Shown piece after piece: positions 25,656 through 33,879 of a stretch of 64,000 nucleotides of DNA. Position numbers and translations under genes: made by a program. The notes below the pieces were generated by a model. It saw only the letters and a list, made by a program, of their open reading frames with translations. It searched no databases and was not told the origin of the DNA. The DNA is from JBFMGS01 sp040752635. Its GTDB lineage: Bacteria; Bacillota; SHA-98; UBA4971. The stretch covers positions 13,239 through 77,238 of the forward strand of contig JBFMGS010000004.1 of NCBI GenBank assembly GCA_040752635.1, read 5' to 3'. How positions within the stretch are numbered: position 1 is the stretch's first letter; every line of letters starts with the position of its first letter.

Positions 25656-27605
25656 ATGGCAAAGGCTTGGCTCTCCCATGATAAACCTGGGGGAGTCTTC
25701 GAGGTAGAAACCGATTTACTAAACGAGGATATCGCCAACAGGCGTTTGGAGGTCTTGCACACGACAAAGATAGAAATCACCAGGACGGAGCTGGTCTGGC
25801 CTGGCAAGTATAACGAAGATGGCACCCTTAAGGAGGTACCAAGGGTAAACTTCCCCTTCCAGGTCATCGAGGCCATCAATCAGGGTCGGGCCACCCGGGA
25901 GGCGAAGAAGATGCCAGCGCTCTCCGGTTTCTGCGAAGGGAAAGAAGGTAAGACCTTCGGGGAAGGCTGGAGGAACAAGCTTATCTGGGGCGACAACCTG
26001 CTCGTGATTGGATCGTTGCTGGAGGAGTTTGCCGGGAAGATCGACCTCATCTATATTGACCCGCCGTTTGCCACGGGGGCGGATTTTACCTTTACGACCG
26101 AGATCGGCGATGGGGACGCGGAGGTAACGAAGCAGCAGTCGATTATAGAGGAGAAGGCGTACCGCGACACCTGGGGACGGGGAATCGACAGTTACCTTCA
26201 GATGATGTACAGCCGCCTCCGCCTCATACGCGATCTGCTCAAGGAAACCGGGTCCATCTATGTGCACCTTGACGCTACGGTGGGGCACTACGTCAAGCCA
26301 CTCCTCGACGAGGTTTTCGGCCCGGCGTCATTCCAGCGCGAAATCATATGGCGGATCGGGTGGATTTCCGGCTACAAGAGCGCAGCCAAGAACTGGATAC
26401 GGAATCACGACACGATCCTGTTCTACGTTGTGACGCCCAATAGCTTCACGTTTAACAAGGAATACGTCCCTTACCCTGAGGGCTACACGCGCCGCGGCGG
26501 AGTGGAAACCACGGGCAAGGGCTATCCGATCGAGGACGTTTGGAACGCTAACCCTTTCGAGTTTGAGCTTACGGGCGAGGACTCGCTCGACTCGATACAA
26601 ATCAAGAGCTTCTCCCGGGAAAAGACGGGCTACGCCACCCAGAAGAATGAGAGTGTCCTGCGCCGGATCATCAATGCCTCATCGAATCCGGGTGACCTCG
26701 TAGCCGATTTCTTCTGCGGTTCCGGGACCACCTTAGCGGTAGCAGAGAAACTTGGCCGCCGCTGGATCGGGTGCGATCTTTCCCGGTTTGCCATCCACAC
26801 CACGCGCAAGCGGCTCCTTGGCATCGAGGGGTGCAGGCCTTTCGACATCCTAAACCTGGGCAAGCACGAGAGGCGATATTGGCAGATAGCTACGTTCGGC
26901 GATAGAGGCAGAACTGTTACCGAGCGCACGCTGCACGAGTACCTGGCCTTCATCCTCAAGCTTTACGGAGCTCAGGCGGTCGCAGGGTGCACTTACCTTC
27001 ACGGCAAGAAGGGTCGAGCAATGGTCCACATCGGGGCGGTGGACGCGCCGGTGACCATCGGCGAGGTCAGCGCCGCCCTTGCCGAGTGCACCCAACTGAA
27101 ACAAACCGAGCTTCACGTCCTGGGCTGGGAATGGGAGATGGGGCTCTCGGACCTGATGGTCGCCGAGGCCAAGAAGCAGGGTGTCAAGTTAGTGCTGGTC
27201 CAGATCCCGCGAGAAGTAATGGAGCAGCAGGCGGTGGACAAGGACGATGTGCAGTTCTTTGAACTCGCATACCTTGAGGTTGACATCAAAACCCCAAGGA
27301 GACTCACAATTCAGGTCAGACTCAAGGACTTCGTCATACCCAACACTAAACTGATCCCGGAGGAAGTCCGCGACAAGGTCAAGAAGTGGTCTGACTATAT
27401 CGATTACTGGGCAGTGGACTGGGACTTCCAGAACGACACCTTCCTGCAGGGGTGGGTCACCTACCGCGCGCAGAACGAGCGCAAGCTCGCACTCGCTTCT
27501 GCCATCCACACTTACGAGAGGCCCGGACGCTATCGGGTTCTCGTGAAGGTCGTGGATATCTTCGGCAACGATACTTCGCGGGCCTTCGACACAGAGGTGA
27601 AGTAG
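25656..27605 (+). CDS. Beta-class adenine-specific DNA methyltransferase (PglX/Mod-like)
   Basis: The protein has 649 residues from ATG 25656 (GTG 25653 possible). No clear ribosome site precedes either start, and the 140-bp gap before it holds no recognisable promoter. Catalytic motif IV, IYIDPPFATGADF, is near residue 132 and comes before the AdoMet-binding motif I, VADFFCGSGTTLAVAE, near residue 348: the order of beta-class N6-adenine methylases such as type III Mod. The ~250-residue C-terminal part would hold sequence recognition. In BREX it marks host DNA. No restriction helicase (Res) gene follows. The stop codon coincides with the start of decayed foreign sequence. Confidence 0.88.
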   Translation: MAKAWLSHDKPGGVFEVETDLLNEDIANRRLEVLHTTKIEITRTELVWPGKYNEDGTLKEVPRVNFPFQVIEAINQGRATREAKKMPALSGFCEGKEGKTFGEGWRNKLIWGDNLLVIGSLLEEFAGKIDLIYIDPPFATGADFTFTTEIGDGDAEVTKQQSIIEEKAYRDTWGRGIDSYLQMMYSRLRLIRDLLKETGSIYVHLDATVGHYVKPLLDEVFGPASFQREIIWRIGWISGYKSAAKNWIRNHDTILFYVVTPNSFTFNKEYVPYPEGYTRRGGVETTGKGYPIEDVWNANPFEFELTGEDSLDSIQIKSFSREKTGYATQKNESVLRRIINASSNPGDLVADFFCGSGTTLAVAEKLGRRWIGCDLSRFAIHTTRKRLLGIEGCRPFDILNLGKHERRYWQIATFGDRGRTVTERTLHEYLAFILKLYGAQAVAGCTYLHGKKGRAMVHIGAVDAPVTIGEVSAALAECTQLKQTELHVLGWEWEMGLSDLMVAEAKKQGVKLVLVQIPREVMEQQAVDKDDVQFFELAYLEVDIKTPRRLTIQVRLKDFVIPNTKLIPEEVRDKVKKWSDYIDYWAVDWDFQNDTFLQGWVTYRAQNERKLALASAIHTYERPGRYRVLVKVVDIFGNDTSRAFDTEVK

Positions 27606-27690
27606 ATGCCGTCGAAAAACCCCTTCAACATCCAGATGCAGAGGGGCAGAGTGAAAGTGGTGTAACTCACCAGCAACGAGTAGTGAGTGT
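27603..27690 (-). pseudogene. Fragment of a sugar ABC-transporter permease
   Basis: On the minus strand about 29 codons read SLLVSYTTFTLPLCIWMLKG followed by FFDGI, the conserved cytoplasmic-loop region of MalG-type carbohydrate permeases. Nothing of the remaining ~250 residues is present. It directly touches the methyltransferase stop codon on the other strand, marking a recombination junction. Confidence 0.6.
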
Positions 27691-27699
27691 TGAGGAGAT

Positions 27700-27898
27700 G
27701 CAGGTTCCTCGTTATCGCCGCATACACGGCAAGAGCCACGGAAGCGGTTCCATAGCGGACCAAGGCGATATGACCCGGACTATAGGCGCCCGGTGCGGCG
27801 CGTATGCCTGCAAAGGCAGAGGCCCAGGAAACGATGGCAATGCTCACCGTAGCAAGGGTTCTAAGATCAAAGTTGTGGCGATTGAGCAGATTCTTCAT
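27700..27898 (-). pseudogene. N-terminal fragment of an EamA/DMT-family transporter
   Basis: From an ATG at 27898 on the minus strand, about 65 codons encode the first two helices of a drug/metabolite transporter: LATVSIAIVSWASAFAGIRA, then the PGHIALVRYGTASVAL segment typical of EamA domains. The frame then runs into the unrelated sugar-permease fragment. No ribosome site is visible. A complete EamA protein has ten helices, so this is a remnant. No gene was recognised in 27899-27989. Confidence 0.6.
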
Positions 27899-27989
27899 GA
27901 CAGGTGCTGAGAAGCTTCCATCCTTGCACCCATGTCTCCGGTCTGATACCATGGAAACGTCAAGCTGGTGTGTGGGAGGGAGTGCTGTC

Positions 27990-28745
27990 ATGTCTCGAGC
28001 TTCGTTGCTCAGGCTCGAAGGGGTTTCAAAGACGTATCGCGGAGCGGCAAGGCCGGCCGTCGATGACCTCAGTCTCCAGGTTCGAGCTGGGGAGATCTTC
28101 GGCTTTCTCGGACCTAACGGGGCAGGCAAGACCACGACCATTAAGATGGTGGTGGGGTTATTGACACCGGATAGGGGCACGGTCACGGTGAACGGACACA
28201 ACGTGGCCGTAGACCCCGTAGCGGCAAAGGCAGACATCGGGTTTGTCCCGGATAACCCTGACCTGTATGACAGACTCACAGGGCTTGAGTACCTTAACCT
28301 GGTGGCTGACATCTTTGGCATACCTAAAGCCGAGAGAAGCCGCCGCATCAACGAACTGCTTGAAATGTTCGAGCTTACGTCGGCCATATCGGACGTCATC
28401 CAGAGCTACTCACACGGGATGAAACAGAAGCTTGCGCTGACGGGCGCGCTTCTTCACGATCCGCCGGTCTTCATCCTGGACGAGCCAATGGTGGGCCTCG
28501 ACCCCAGGGCATCCCGGCTCTTCAAGGACATGATGAGGAACCATTGCGACAAGGGCCATGTGGTGTTTTTCTCCACCCATATCCTTGAGGTGGCGGAGAG
28601 GCTTTGCGACAGGGTGGGCATAATCGACAAAGGACGCCTCATCGCCTGCGGGACCGTGGAGGAGCTGCGTGAACGTCGCAAGCAGGCCGATGAGTCGCTG
28701 GAAGATATCTTCCTCGAGTTGACCGAACCCGGGGAGGGAAAGTAG
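27990..28745 (+). CDS. ABC transporter ATP-binding protein (EcsA-like)
   Basis: The protein has 251 residues; ATG 27990 follows GGAGGG by 9 nt. The Walker A GPNGAGKTTTIK, signature YSHGMKQKLAL, Walker B VFILDEPMVGLDPRA and switch histidine FSTHILEVAE are all present, so the ATPase is complete. Its partner permease starts immediately downstream (stop and start separated by 1 bp). Gram-positive exporters of this build (Ecs/ABC-2) affect secretion, peptide export or envelope functions; the substrate cannot be inferred here. Confidence 0.92.
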   Translation: MSRASLLRLEGVSKTYRGAARPAVDDLSLQVRAGEIFGFLGPNGAGKTTTIKMVVGLLTPDRGTVTVNGHNVAVDPVAAKADIGFVPDNPDLYDRLTGLEYLNLVADIFGIPKAERSRRINELLEMFELTSAISDVIQSYSHGMKQKLALTGALLHDPPVFILDEPMVGLDPRASRLFKDMMRNHCDKGHVVFFSTHILEVAERLCDRVGIIDKGRLIACGTVEELRERRKQADESLEDIFLELTEPGEGK

Positions 28746-28746
28746 C

Positions 28747-30447
28747 ATGGCAAGGCGCACGATCTCGCTTGTCCTGGCTCAGCTCAACATGAACTTCGCT
28801 ATATCGTACTCCCGGTACTATTACCTAAAGAAGCGCCAGCGCCTGTGGGAGCCTGTGTTGATAGGGCTTGCCATCGCATCGGGCGCGATCACGATCGCGG
28901 TCGGGGTGTACAAGGTGGCCCGGTTCTTCTATTCCGCAACAGCTCCCATCGGCCAGGGAGACGTAACGCTGACTCTAGGCATCCTCGCATCACAGGTGAT
29001 CGTGCTTATCCTGGGTTTCGTCCTTGTCATAGCGGTGTTTTACTTCTCCAACGACCTGAGCATCCTGATCCCGCTTCCGCTGCGGCCTGCGGAAGTGCTC
29101 GCAAGCAAGTTCGCAGTCATCCTGGCCAACGAATACCTGGGCCTCGCAGTGTTCGTAATCCCGGTCCTGGTTGCCTACGGCCTGCTTGCAGGTGTCGGCG
29201 CAGTGCCGTACGCGATTACGGCAGTCCTGGTATTCCTGGCATTACCCGTAGTGCCACTTGTGATCGCGGCCATTCCCGCGATTCTCTTGATGAGGGTTGC
29301 AGGCCTTTCGCGGCGCAAGGACACCCTGGCCATGATCGGCGGCTTCATGTTTGTGGCCTTAGTGGTAGGCTTCCAGATCTTCATCCAGACCAGAGCCCCG
29401 GGCAGGGGAGAGGAAGCAGAGTTCCTAACGAGAGTGCTTTCCACCGCCAATAGCCTGGTCGATATTGTCGGCAGCCGCTTCCCGCCCAGCATTTGGGCGA
29501 CGAAAGCGCTCGCAGGGGCGGGAACCCTGTCAGGCTTGCTCAACCTCGCCTTGTTCCTCGGGGCGGGGGCACTCGCGTTCGCGGCGCTGCTTGCAATAGG
29601 TAACAGGGTCTTCTATCAGGGCGTACTCAGCGGATTCGAGGCCGCAGCGCGCTCAAATGACCGCTCCGCCGCCCGACTACGGGCCGACAGATACGCAGAG
29701 CGTTCCCCGGTGGCGTCGCTCGCAGTTACTGAGATGAAGCTCTTTGCAAGAACGCCTGTGTTCGCGCTAAACGGCTTCACAGGCTTTGTGATGTTCCCGG
29801 TGATGTTCGTGGTGATCTTCTTCGTCAGGAGAACTCCCGAAATGGCCAGAATCTGGGAGTCATTTATCTCCGCGCCGGGATTCGAAGCCATCGGGGCTCT
29901 GGTCGTGGGGGCGCACTTCCTGGCTCTTACAGCGTTCTCGTCCATACCGTTTTCTGCGTTTTCCCGCGAGGGCAAGAGGAACATCTGGATCCCGAAGACC
30001 TTGCCTGTAGCGGGGAGAACGGTGGCGCTTGGCAAAGCGGTGGCTGCGGAAATCATGATACTGCTTGGTGCCCTACCCGGAGTAGCCGTGCTCGAGTATA
30101 TGGTCAGGCTGCCTTTGGTAAGCCTTGCAGCGGGCATAGCGCTTGGCGTTATATCATCCTTCACTCTTTGCCTGTGGGGCGTGCTCTTCGACATGAGGCG
30201 TCCCATGCTCAATTGGACAGACCAGCAGAAAGCGGTCAAGTCCAACCTCAACACACTCTTTGGGGCGCTGTTCGGGATAGCCGCCATCGTCGCGCTGGGT
30301 TTCGTGGTGCACCTGGGGTTGAAAGCCGGCGTTGCAGGATGGGCGGTTGTGGCCGTGGTCGGAGGCATAGCCACAGTCCTCCTCGTGGCGGCGATTCGCG
30401 TCCTTGATGCGGCGGCGGACAGAATCTGGAGGTCGCTCGAGGTCTAG
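28747..30447 (+). CDS. Multispanning ABC exporter permease
   Basis: The protein has 566 residues with about 12 hydrophobic segments in two blocks (roughly residues 30-310 and 340-566), separated by a hydrophilic stretch rich in Arg/Asp (SNDRSAARLRADRYAERSP). This fits the large putative ABC-2-like permease family of Gram-positive bacteria that pairs with EcsA-type ATPases. The ATG lies right after the ATPase stop codon, so the two form an operon. No substrate-specific motif was recognised. Confidence 0.85.
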   Translation: MARRTISLVLAQLNMNFAISYSRYYYLKKRQRLWEPVLIGLAIASGAITIAVGVYKVARFFYSATAPIGQGDVTLTLGILASQVIVLILGFVLVIAVFYFSNDLSILIPLPLRPAEVLASKFAVILANEYLGLAVFVIPVLVAYGLLAGVGAVPYAITAVLVFLALPVVPLVIAAIPAILLMRVAGLSRRKDTLAMIGGFMFVALVVGFQIFIQTRAPGRGEEAEFLTRVLSTANSLVDIVGSRFPPSIWATKALAGAGTLSGLLNLALFLGAGALAFAALLAIGNRVFYQGVLSGFEAAARSNDRSAARLRADRYAERSPVASLAVTEMKLFARTPVFALNGFTGFVMFPVMFVVIFFVRRTPEMARIWESFISAPGFEAIGALVVGAHFLALTAFSSIPFSAFSREGKRNIWIPKTLPVAGRTVALGKAVAAEIMILLGALPGVAVLEYMVRLPLVSLAAGIALGVISSFTLCLWGVLFDMRRPMLNWTDQQKAVKSNLNTLFGALFGIAAIVALGFVVHLGLKAGVAGWAVVAVVGGIATVLLVAAIRVLDAAADRIWRSLEV

Positions 30448-30636
30448 CCGCAATGTCCTGGAGCATACTCATCGGTGAACAAGGGGTTCATCTCGGTAAC
30501 CGCAAGCGGCAGGCGGAGGGATTGTCGCCTTCGGCGGCCGCTTCTACAGCGAATGATTTCGGCGCGGTAGCCGCATAATACTTATCGCGTTCTACTTAAC
30601 GCGGCACCCAGGTATCGGTGCAGGAGAGTGAGCAAC

Positions 30637-31503
30637 ATGACCGAGTGGCCCGGCTCAGGTGGACCGCCCTGGAAGGCTCGGGTTTCATCGGCAAAGCCCG
30701 GCGGCGAGGTCAACCCGGTTCCGGAGAAGGCGCCACCGTCGGTGCCACCCAGTGAACCCCCTGAACCGGGGGGCGACAGTGATCGCGCTCAGCCGCAGAC
30801 GGCCGAGGCCCAAACGGAATCCCTGAGGCAGCTCGGCGAGATGCGGACGCCCCCTGCTCCACCAAGCAACATCCACGTCATGAGTATAATCGGACAGATC
30901 GAGGGCCACATCATTCTGCCGCCGCAGAACAAGACCACCAAGTATGAGCACGTGCTCCCGCAACTCGTGGCAGTGGAGCAGAACCCGGCCATCGAGGGCC
31001 TTCTCGTCATACTGAACACCGTCGGCGGGGACGTTGAGGCCGGGCTCGCTATCGCGGAGATGATCGACAGCATGTCGAAGCCTTCGGCGTCACTGGTGCT
31101 TGGTGGAGGCCACTCAATAGCACTGCCGATTGCCGTGAGTTGCAAGTACCGTCTGATCGCGTCTACAGCCACCATGACCGTCCACCCGCTGCGGCTCTCC
31201 GGGCTTGTCATCGGTGTTCCACAGACATATGAGTACCTCGAGAAGATGCAAGACAGGGTCATCAAGTTCGTCACAGAGCACTCGAGGATAACCGCGGACA
31301 AGTTCCGTGAGCTCATGTTCAGAACCGGGGAGCTCGTGCGCGATGTCGGAACTGTCCTGGTGGGGGCCGATGCCGTGAACCTGGGCCTGATCGACGCAGT
31401 TGGGGGCTTGTCGGATGCGCTCGCCGCGCTCAACAAGATGATTGAGGAGAAACGGGCGCGCGAGGGGCGGGCCGACGCGAGGCAGGCGATCTCGCTGCAG
31501 TGA
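30637..31503 (+). CDS. tepA: TepA-type ClpP-family protease
   Basis: The protein has 288 residues. ATG 30637 is preferred because the GGAG is 12 nt away, while GTG 30628 is only 3 nt from it. A proline/charge-rich N-terminal extension (~85 residues) precedes a ClpP/crotonase-fold domain. LLVILNTVGGDVEAGLAIAE forms the oxyanion strand, GGGHSIALPIAVS carries the nucleophilic Ser, and TMTVHPLR the catalytic His. In Bacillus the homologue (YmfB/TepA) sits between rnjB and ylzJ-spoIIIE, and the same ylzJ-spoIIIE neighbours follow here. It has been linked to degradation of signal peptides or spore proteins. Confidence 0.9.
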   Translation: MTEWPGSGGPPWKARVSSAKPGGEVNPVPEKAPPSVPPSEPPEPGGDSDRAQPQTAEAQTESLRQLGEMRTPPAPPSNIHVMSIIGQIEGHIILPPQNKTTKYEHVLPQLVAVEQNPAIEGLLVILNTVGGDVEAGLAIAEMIDSMSKPSASLVLGGGHSIALPIAVSCKYRLIASTATMTVHPLRLSGLVIGVPQTYEYLEKMQDRVIKFVTEHSRITADKFRELMFRTGELVRDVGTVLVGADAVNLGLIDAVGGLSDALAALNKMIEEKRAREGRADARQAISLQ

Positions 31504-31730
31504 TTCTCTACACCGTTCTCCCAATCGAACAGGTGCTCGAGGGCATCGAGCGCGAAAGACACTTTGCAGATATAGAGGTCCAAGGTGTCACCATGACCGT
31601 CGAGCCTGTGTCCGCCGAAGAGGCGACGATCGTGAGGATCATCAGCACCGACCCCCGTGACTTCCTGAAACCCGCCTTGCAGCCTGGCAGGAAGATCCGC
31701 CTCACTGCGACGCTGGAGAATTCCCACTGA
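31500..31730 (+). CDS. ylzJ: YlzJ-like small protein
   Basis: The protein has 76 residues from a GTG at 31500, overlapping the tepA stop codon by 4 bp. It starts MILYTVLPIEQVLEG and ends with ...LKPALQPGRKI, the pattern of the YlzJ family, which has no assigned function but is conserved next to tepA in spore-formers. Coupled translation with TepA suggests related roles. Confidence 0.85.
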   Translation: MILYTVLPIEQVLEGIERERHFADIEVQGVTMTVEPVSAEEATIVRIISTDPRDFLKPALQPGRKIRLTATLENSH

Positions 31731-31768
31731 CTGAGCCGATATACCAGCGCGACGAGCCAGGTAGGGGT

Positions 31769-31796
31769 TTGCGCACCCCATCCTCTATGCTATAAT
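31769..31796 (+). promoter_or_regulatory. Candidate sigma-A promoter with extended -10
   Basis: TTGCGC (31769-31774), a 16-bp spacer, and TGCTATAAT, whose perfect hexamer is at 31791-31796, lie between ylzJ and the phosphate transporter gene. The -35 is weak, but the TGn extension compensates. Confidence 0.6.
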
Positions 31797-31874
31797 AAGT
31801 GCGGCTGACAGGACATATATTGACAGCGAGGCACCTTGAGCGCGAGACCATCGCAGGTCAAGGGGATGTGCGCC

Positions 31875-32810
31875 ATGCTCGCTTCGTCTTGCCGGCTACT
31901 TGCGGGTATCGCCCTTTTTTTTGTGGGCATCCGCCTGTTACGGTCGGGTCTCGGTGGGGCTGCCCGCAAGCGCGTGGAGAGCGCCTTGCTCGGGCTCACC
32001 AGCACCGCCGGCACGGCGGTCCTTACAGGCGCTGTTGTCACTGCCCTGGTGCAGAGCTCGAGTGCAGTTACGGTAGCGGTCGTCGGGCTCGTGGACGCCG
32101 GTGTGCTGGACCTTTACCAGGCGTTCGGCGTAATCATGGGCGCGAACCTTGGGACCTGTGCGACAGCGCACGTAGTGGCGTTCCGGGGAGAGGCCTTCGC
32201 CATCCCTGTGGTTTGCATCGGCCTTGCAGGATATCTCGGCGCGAGGCGCCGTCTTTACCGTGACCTTAGCGTGGCGATCACCGGCTTCGGGTGCATCCTC
32301 TGGGCTGTGGGCGTGATTCAGTCGGCAATGGCGTGGCTTGCCAGGGCGCCATGGTTCGCCGAGTCCTTGGTCGTGTTGGGTCAGGCCCCACTCCTGGGGG
32401 TTATAGCAGGGGCGGTCTTGACTGGGGTCATTCAGAGCTCGAGCGTGACAACTGCGGTGCTCATAGGTCTTGCGCGGCAGGGTCTCATGGGCCTTCGATC
32501 GGCGGTGGCGGTAGCGCTTGGAAGCAACATCGGCACGTGCGTGACGGCCCTTCTCGCCAGTGTCGCAGCATCGCCAGGCGCTAGGTGCGCGGCGATCCTG
32601 CATGTTGCATTCAACGTGGCGGGCGTAATCGCCGTCCTCCCGGTGTTCCGGGCGTTTGTCAAGCTGGTGGAGATGGTCTCACCGGTAGATCCCGGGCGCA
32701 GCATTGCAAATGCTCATACGCTTTTCAACTTGCTATCTATCCTTGTGGTGCTGCCGTGGTCGCGTAAGTTTGTGGACATCGTGAAGGGGGGACGCCTGTG
32801 GACGTCCTGA
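31875..32810 (+). CDS. Na+/phosphate cotransporter membrane part, lacking the PhoU-like tail
   Basis: The protein has 311 residues from ATG 31875; earlier ATGs at 31836 and 31866 are possible. It consists of two inverted-repeat transport units, each with the QSSS motif (LVQSSSAVTV at ~residue 57 and VIQSSSVTTAVL at ~190) and the GANLGT / GSNIGTCVTALL partner motif. Full-length bacterial NptA/YjbB proteins continue for another ~200 residues into a cytosolic PhoU-like domain, which is missing here. A fragment matching that tail lies at 33645-33800, beyond uppP. The transport core is complete, so activity is plausible. Confidence 0.85.
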   Translation: MLASSCRLLAGIALFFVGIRLLRSGLGGAARKRVESALLGLTSTAGTAVLTGAVVTALVQSSSAVTVAVVGLVDAGVLDLYQAFGVIMGANLGTCATAHVVAFRGEAFAIPVVCIGLAGYLGARRRLYRDLSVAITGFGCILWAVGVIQSAMAWLARAPWFAESLVVLGQAPLLGVIAGAVLTGVIQSSSVTTAVLIGLARQGLMGLRSAVAVALGSNIGTCVTALLASVAASPGARCAAILHVAFNVAGVIAVLPVFRAFVKLVEMVSPVDPGRSIANAHTLFNLLSILVVLPWSRKFVDIVKGGRLWTS

Positions 32811-33637
32811 AAGCCATAGTGCTCGGAGCCGTCCAGGGATTGACCGAGTTCCTGCCTGTATCGAGTTCGGGGCACCTTGCTATCGCTCGCGAGATTTTGA
32901 AGGCGCCTGAGGCGCTCGTAACCTTTGACGTCCTGGTACACCTGGGGACGCTTATTGCGGTGGTCGTGGTTTTCAAGAAAGATATCGGTTCCCTTATCGC
33001 GGCCGCCATAGGTATCGTCGAGGACCTCATTCGTGGGACGAGCTCTGCGCTCACTGTCTCTCGGGATGAGCACCGGAGGCTTGTGCTCCTCATTGTGGTC
33101 GCGAGCATCCCAACGGCAATCATGGGTGCAGCTCTGGAGCCGGTCGTTCGCAGCCTTTTCGCATCCAGGTTCGCGGTGGGGATCTTCCTGGTTGCCACGG
33201 GCACTGTGTTGTGGCTTGCAGAGAGGGCATCCGAAGGCCGAGTCCGGCTCCACGAGCTAGACACGGTCAGTGCGCTTTGGATAGGTATTGCTCAAGGGCT
33301 TGCGATAGCTCCAGGGTTCTCGCGCTCGGGGGCCACGATAAGCGCCGGGCGATTCTTCGGGCTGCGCCGGGACGACGCCGCGAGATTCTCGTTTCTGCTA
33401 TCCATCCCCGTCATACTCGGGGCGGGTGTTTTTGAGCTGCCGGATCTAATTAGGGTGGGCATATCGAGGGGCTTTGCCGCTCCCTTTATCGCGGGTGCAC
33501 TCGCCAGCGTTGTATCGGGGTACGTGGCGATCCACCTCGTGTTTTCGGCCATCAGGAAACGAAGGTTCAAGGTATTTGCCGTTTACACGTGGCTTGTCGG
33601 CCTGGCTGTGATCATCTGGGCGGCCGTGGGGTCGTGA
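32798..33637 (+). CDS. uppP: Undecaprenyl-diphosphate phosphatase
   Basis: The protein has 279 residues from GTG 32798, overlapping the preceding gene by 13 bp. It dephosphorylates undecaprenyl diphosphate to recycle the lipid carrier for peptidoglycan synthesis, and often confers bacitracin tolerance. The catalytic motifs QGLTEFLPVSSSGHL (N-terminal) and PGFSRSGATISAGRFFGL (about residue 170) are intact, with eight or so membrane segments in between. Confidence 0.95.
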   Translation: MDVLKAIVLGAVQGLTEFLPVSSSGHLAIAREILKAPEALVTFDVLVHLGTLIAVVVVFKKDIGSLIAAAIGIVEDLIRGTSSALTVSRDEHRRLVLLIVVASIPTAIMGAALEPVVRSLFASRFAVGIFLVATGTVLWLAERASEGRVRLHELDTVSALWIGIAQGLAIAPGFSRSGATISAGRFFGLRRDDAARFSFLLSIPVILGAGVFELPDLIRVGISRGFAAPFIAGALASVVSGYVAIHLVFSAIRKRRFKVFAVYTWLVGLAVIIWAAVGS

Positions 33638-33644
33638 GCAGGTT

Positions 33645-33800
33645 GGGGTTGACGCATCTGTAGGTGAACCAATGACGCTCGCCCAGGACGTCTGAGAGAA
33701 GGAGAAGCACATCAACGAGCTTGAGGACCTTCTCAGGGCGAGCCACCTGCGGCGCTTGAATCAAGGTCGGTGCTCGCCCGCCTTCGGCGTCATCTTAACC
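33645..33800 (+). pseudogene. Fossil of the PhoU-like tail of a Na+/phosphate cotransporter
   Basis: One frame reads INELEDLLRASHLRRLNQGR then CSPAFGVIL, which resembles the last PhoU-like helix pair of NptA proteins (ELxxxHIxRLxxGxCSPxxGVIF). A TGA at 33693-33695 interrupts it, and no start codon or full domain remains. The truncated transporter membrane part lies just before uppP, so the fragment probably derives from that gene. GGGCGAGC (33736-33743) and GCTCGCCC (33772-33779) form an inverted repeat inside it. The rest of 33638-33879 has only the ribosome sites of the next gene. Confidence 0.55.
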
Positions 33801-33879
33801 TTCGAGTGGGCGGTGAGAGAAGAGGGAAGGAGTTTCCGTGCCTGTGGAGAAGTCTCCAAGACAGCACAGGAGGTCCTTC

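Noticed and set aside
27530..28399. A 289-residue minus-strand reading frame as one gene
   Set aside because: Its first half is antisense to the ABC ATPase. Only the later part resembles proteins, and that part is two unrelated transporter fragments.
33693..33695. TGA in the PhoU-like fragment as a recoded (selenocysteine) codon
   Set aside because: The fragment has no start and no complete domain, so a plain stop in a fossil is the simpler reading.
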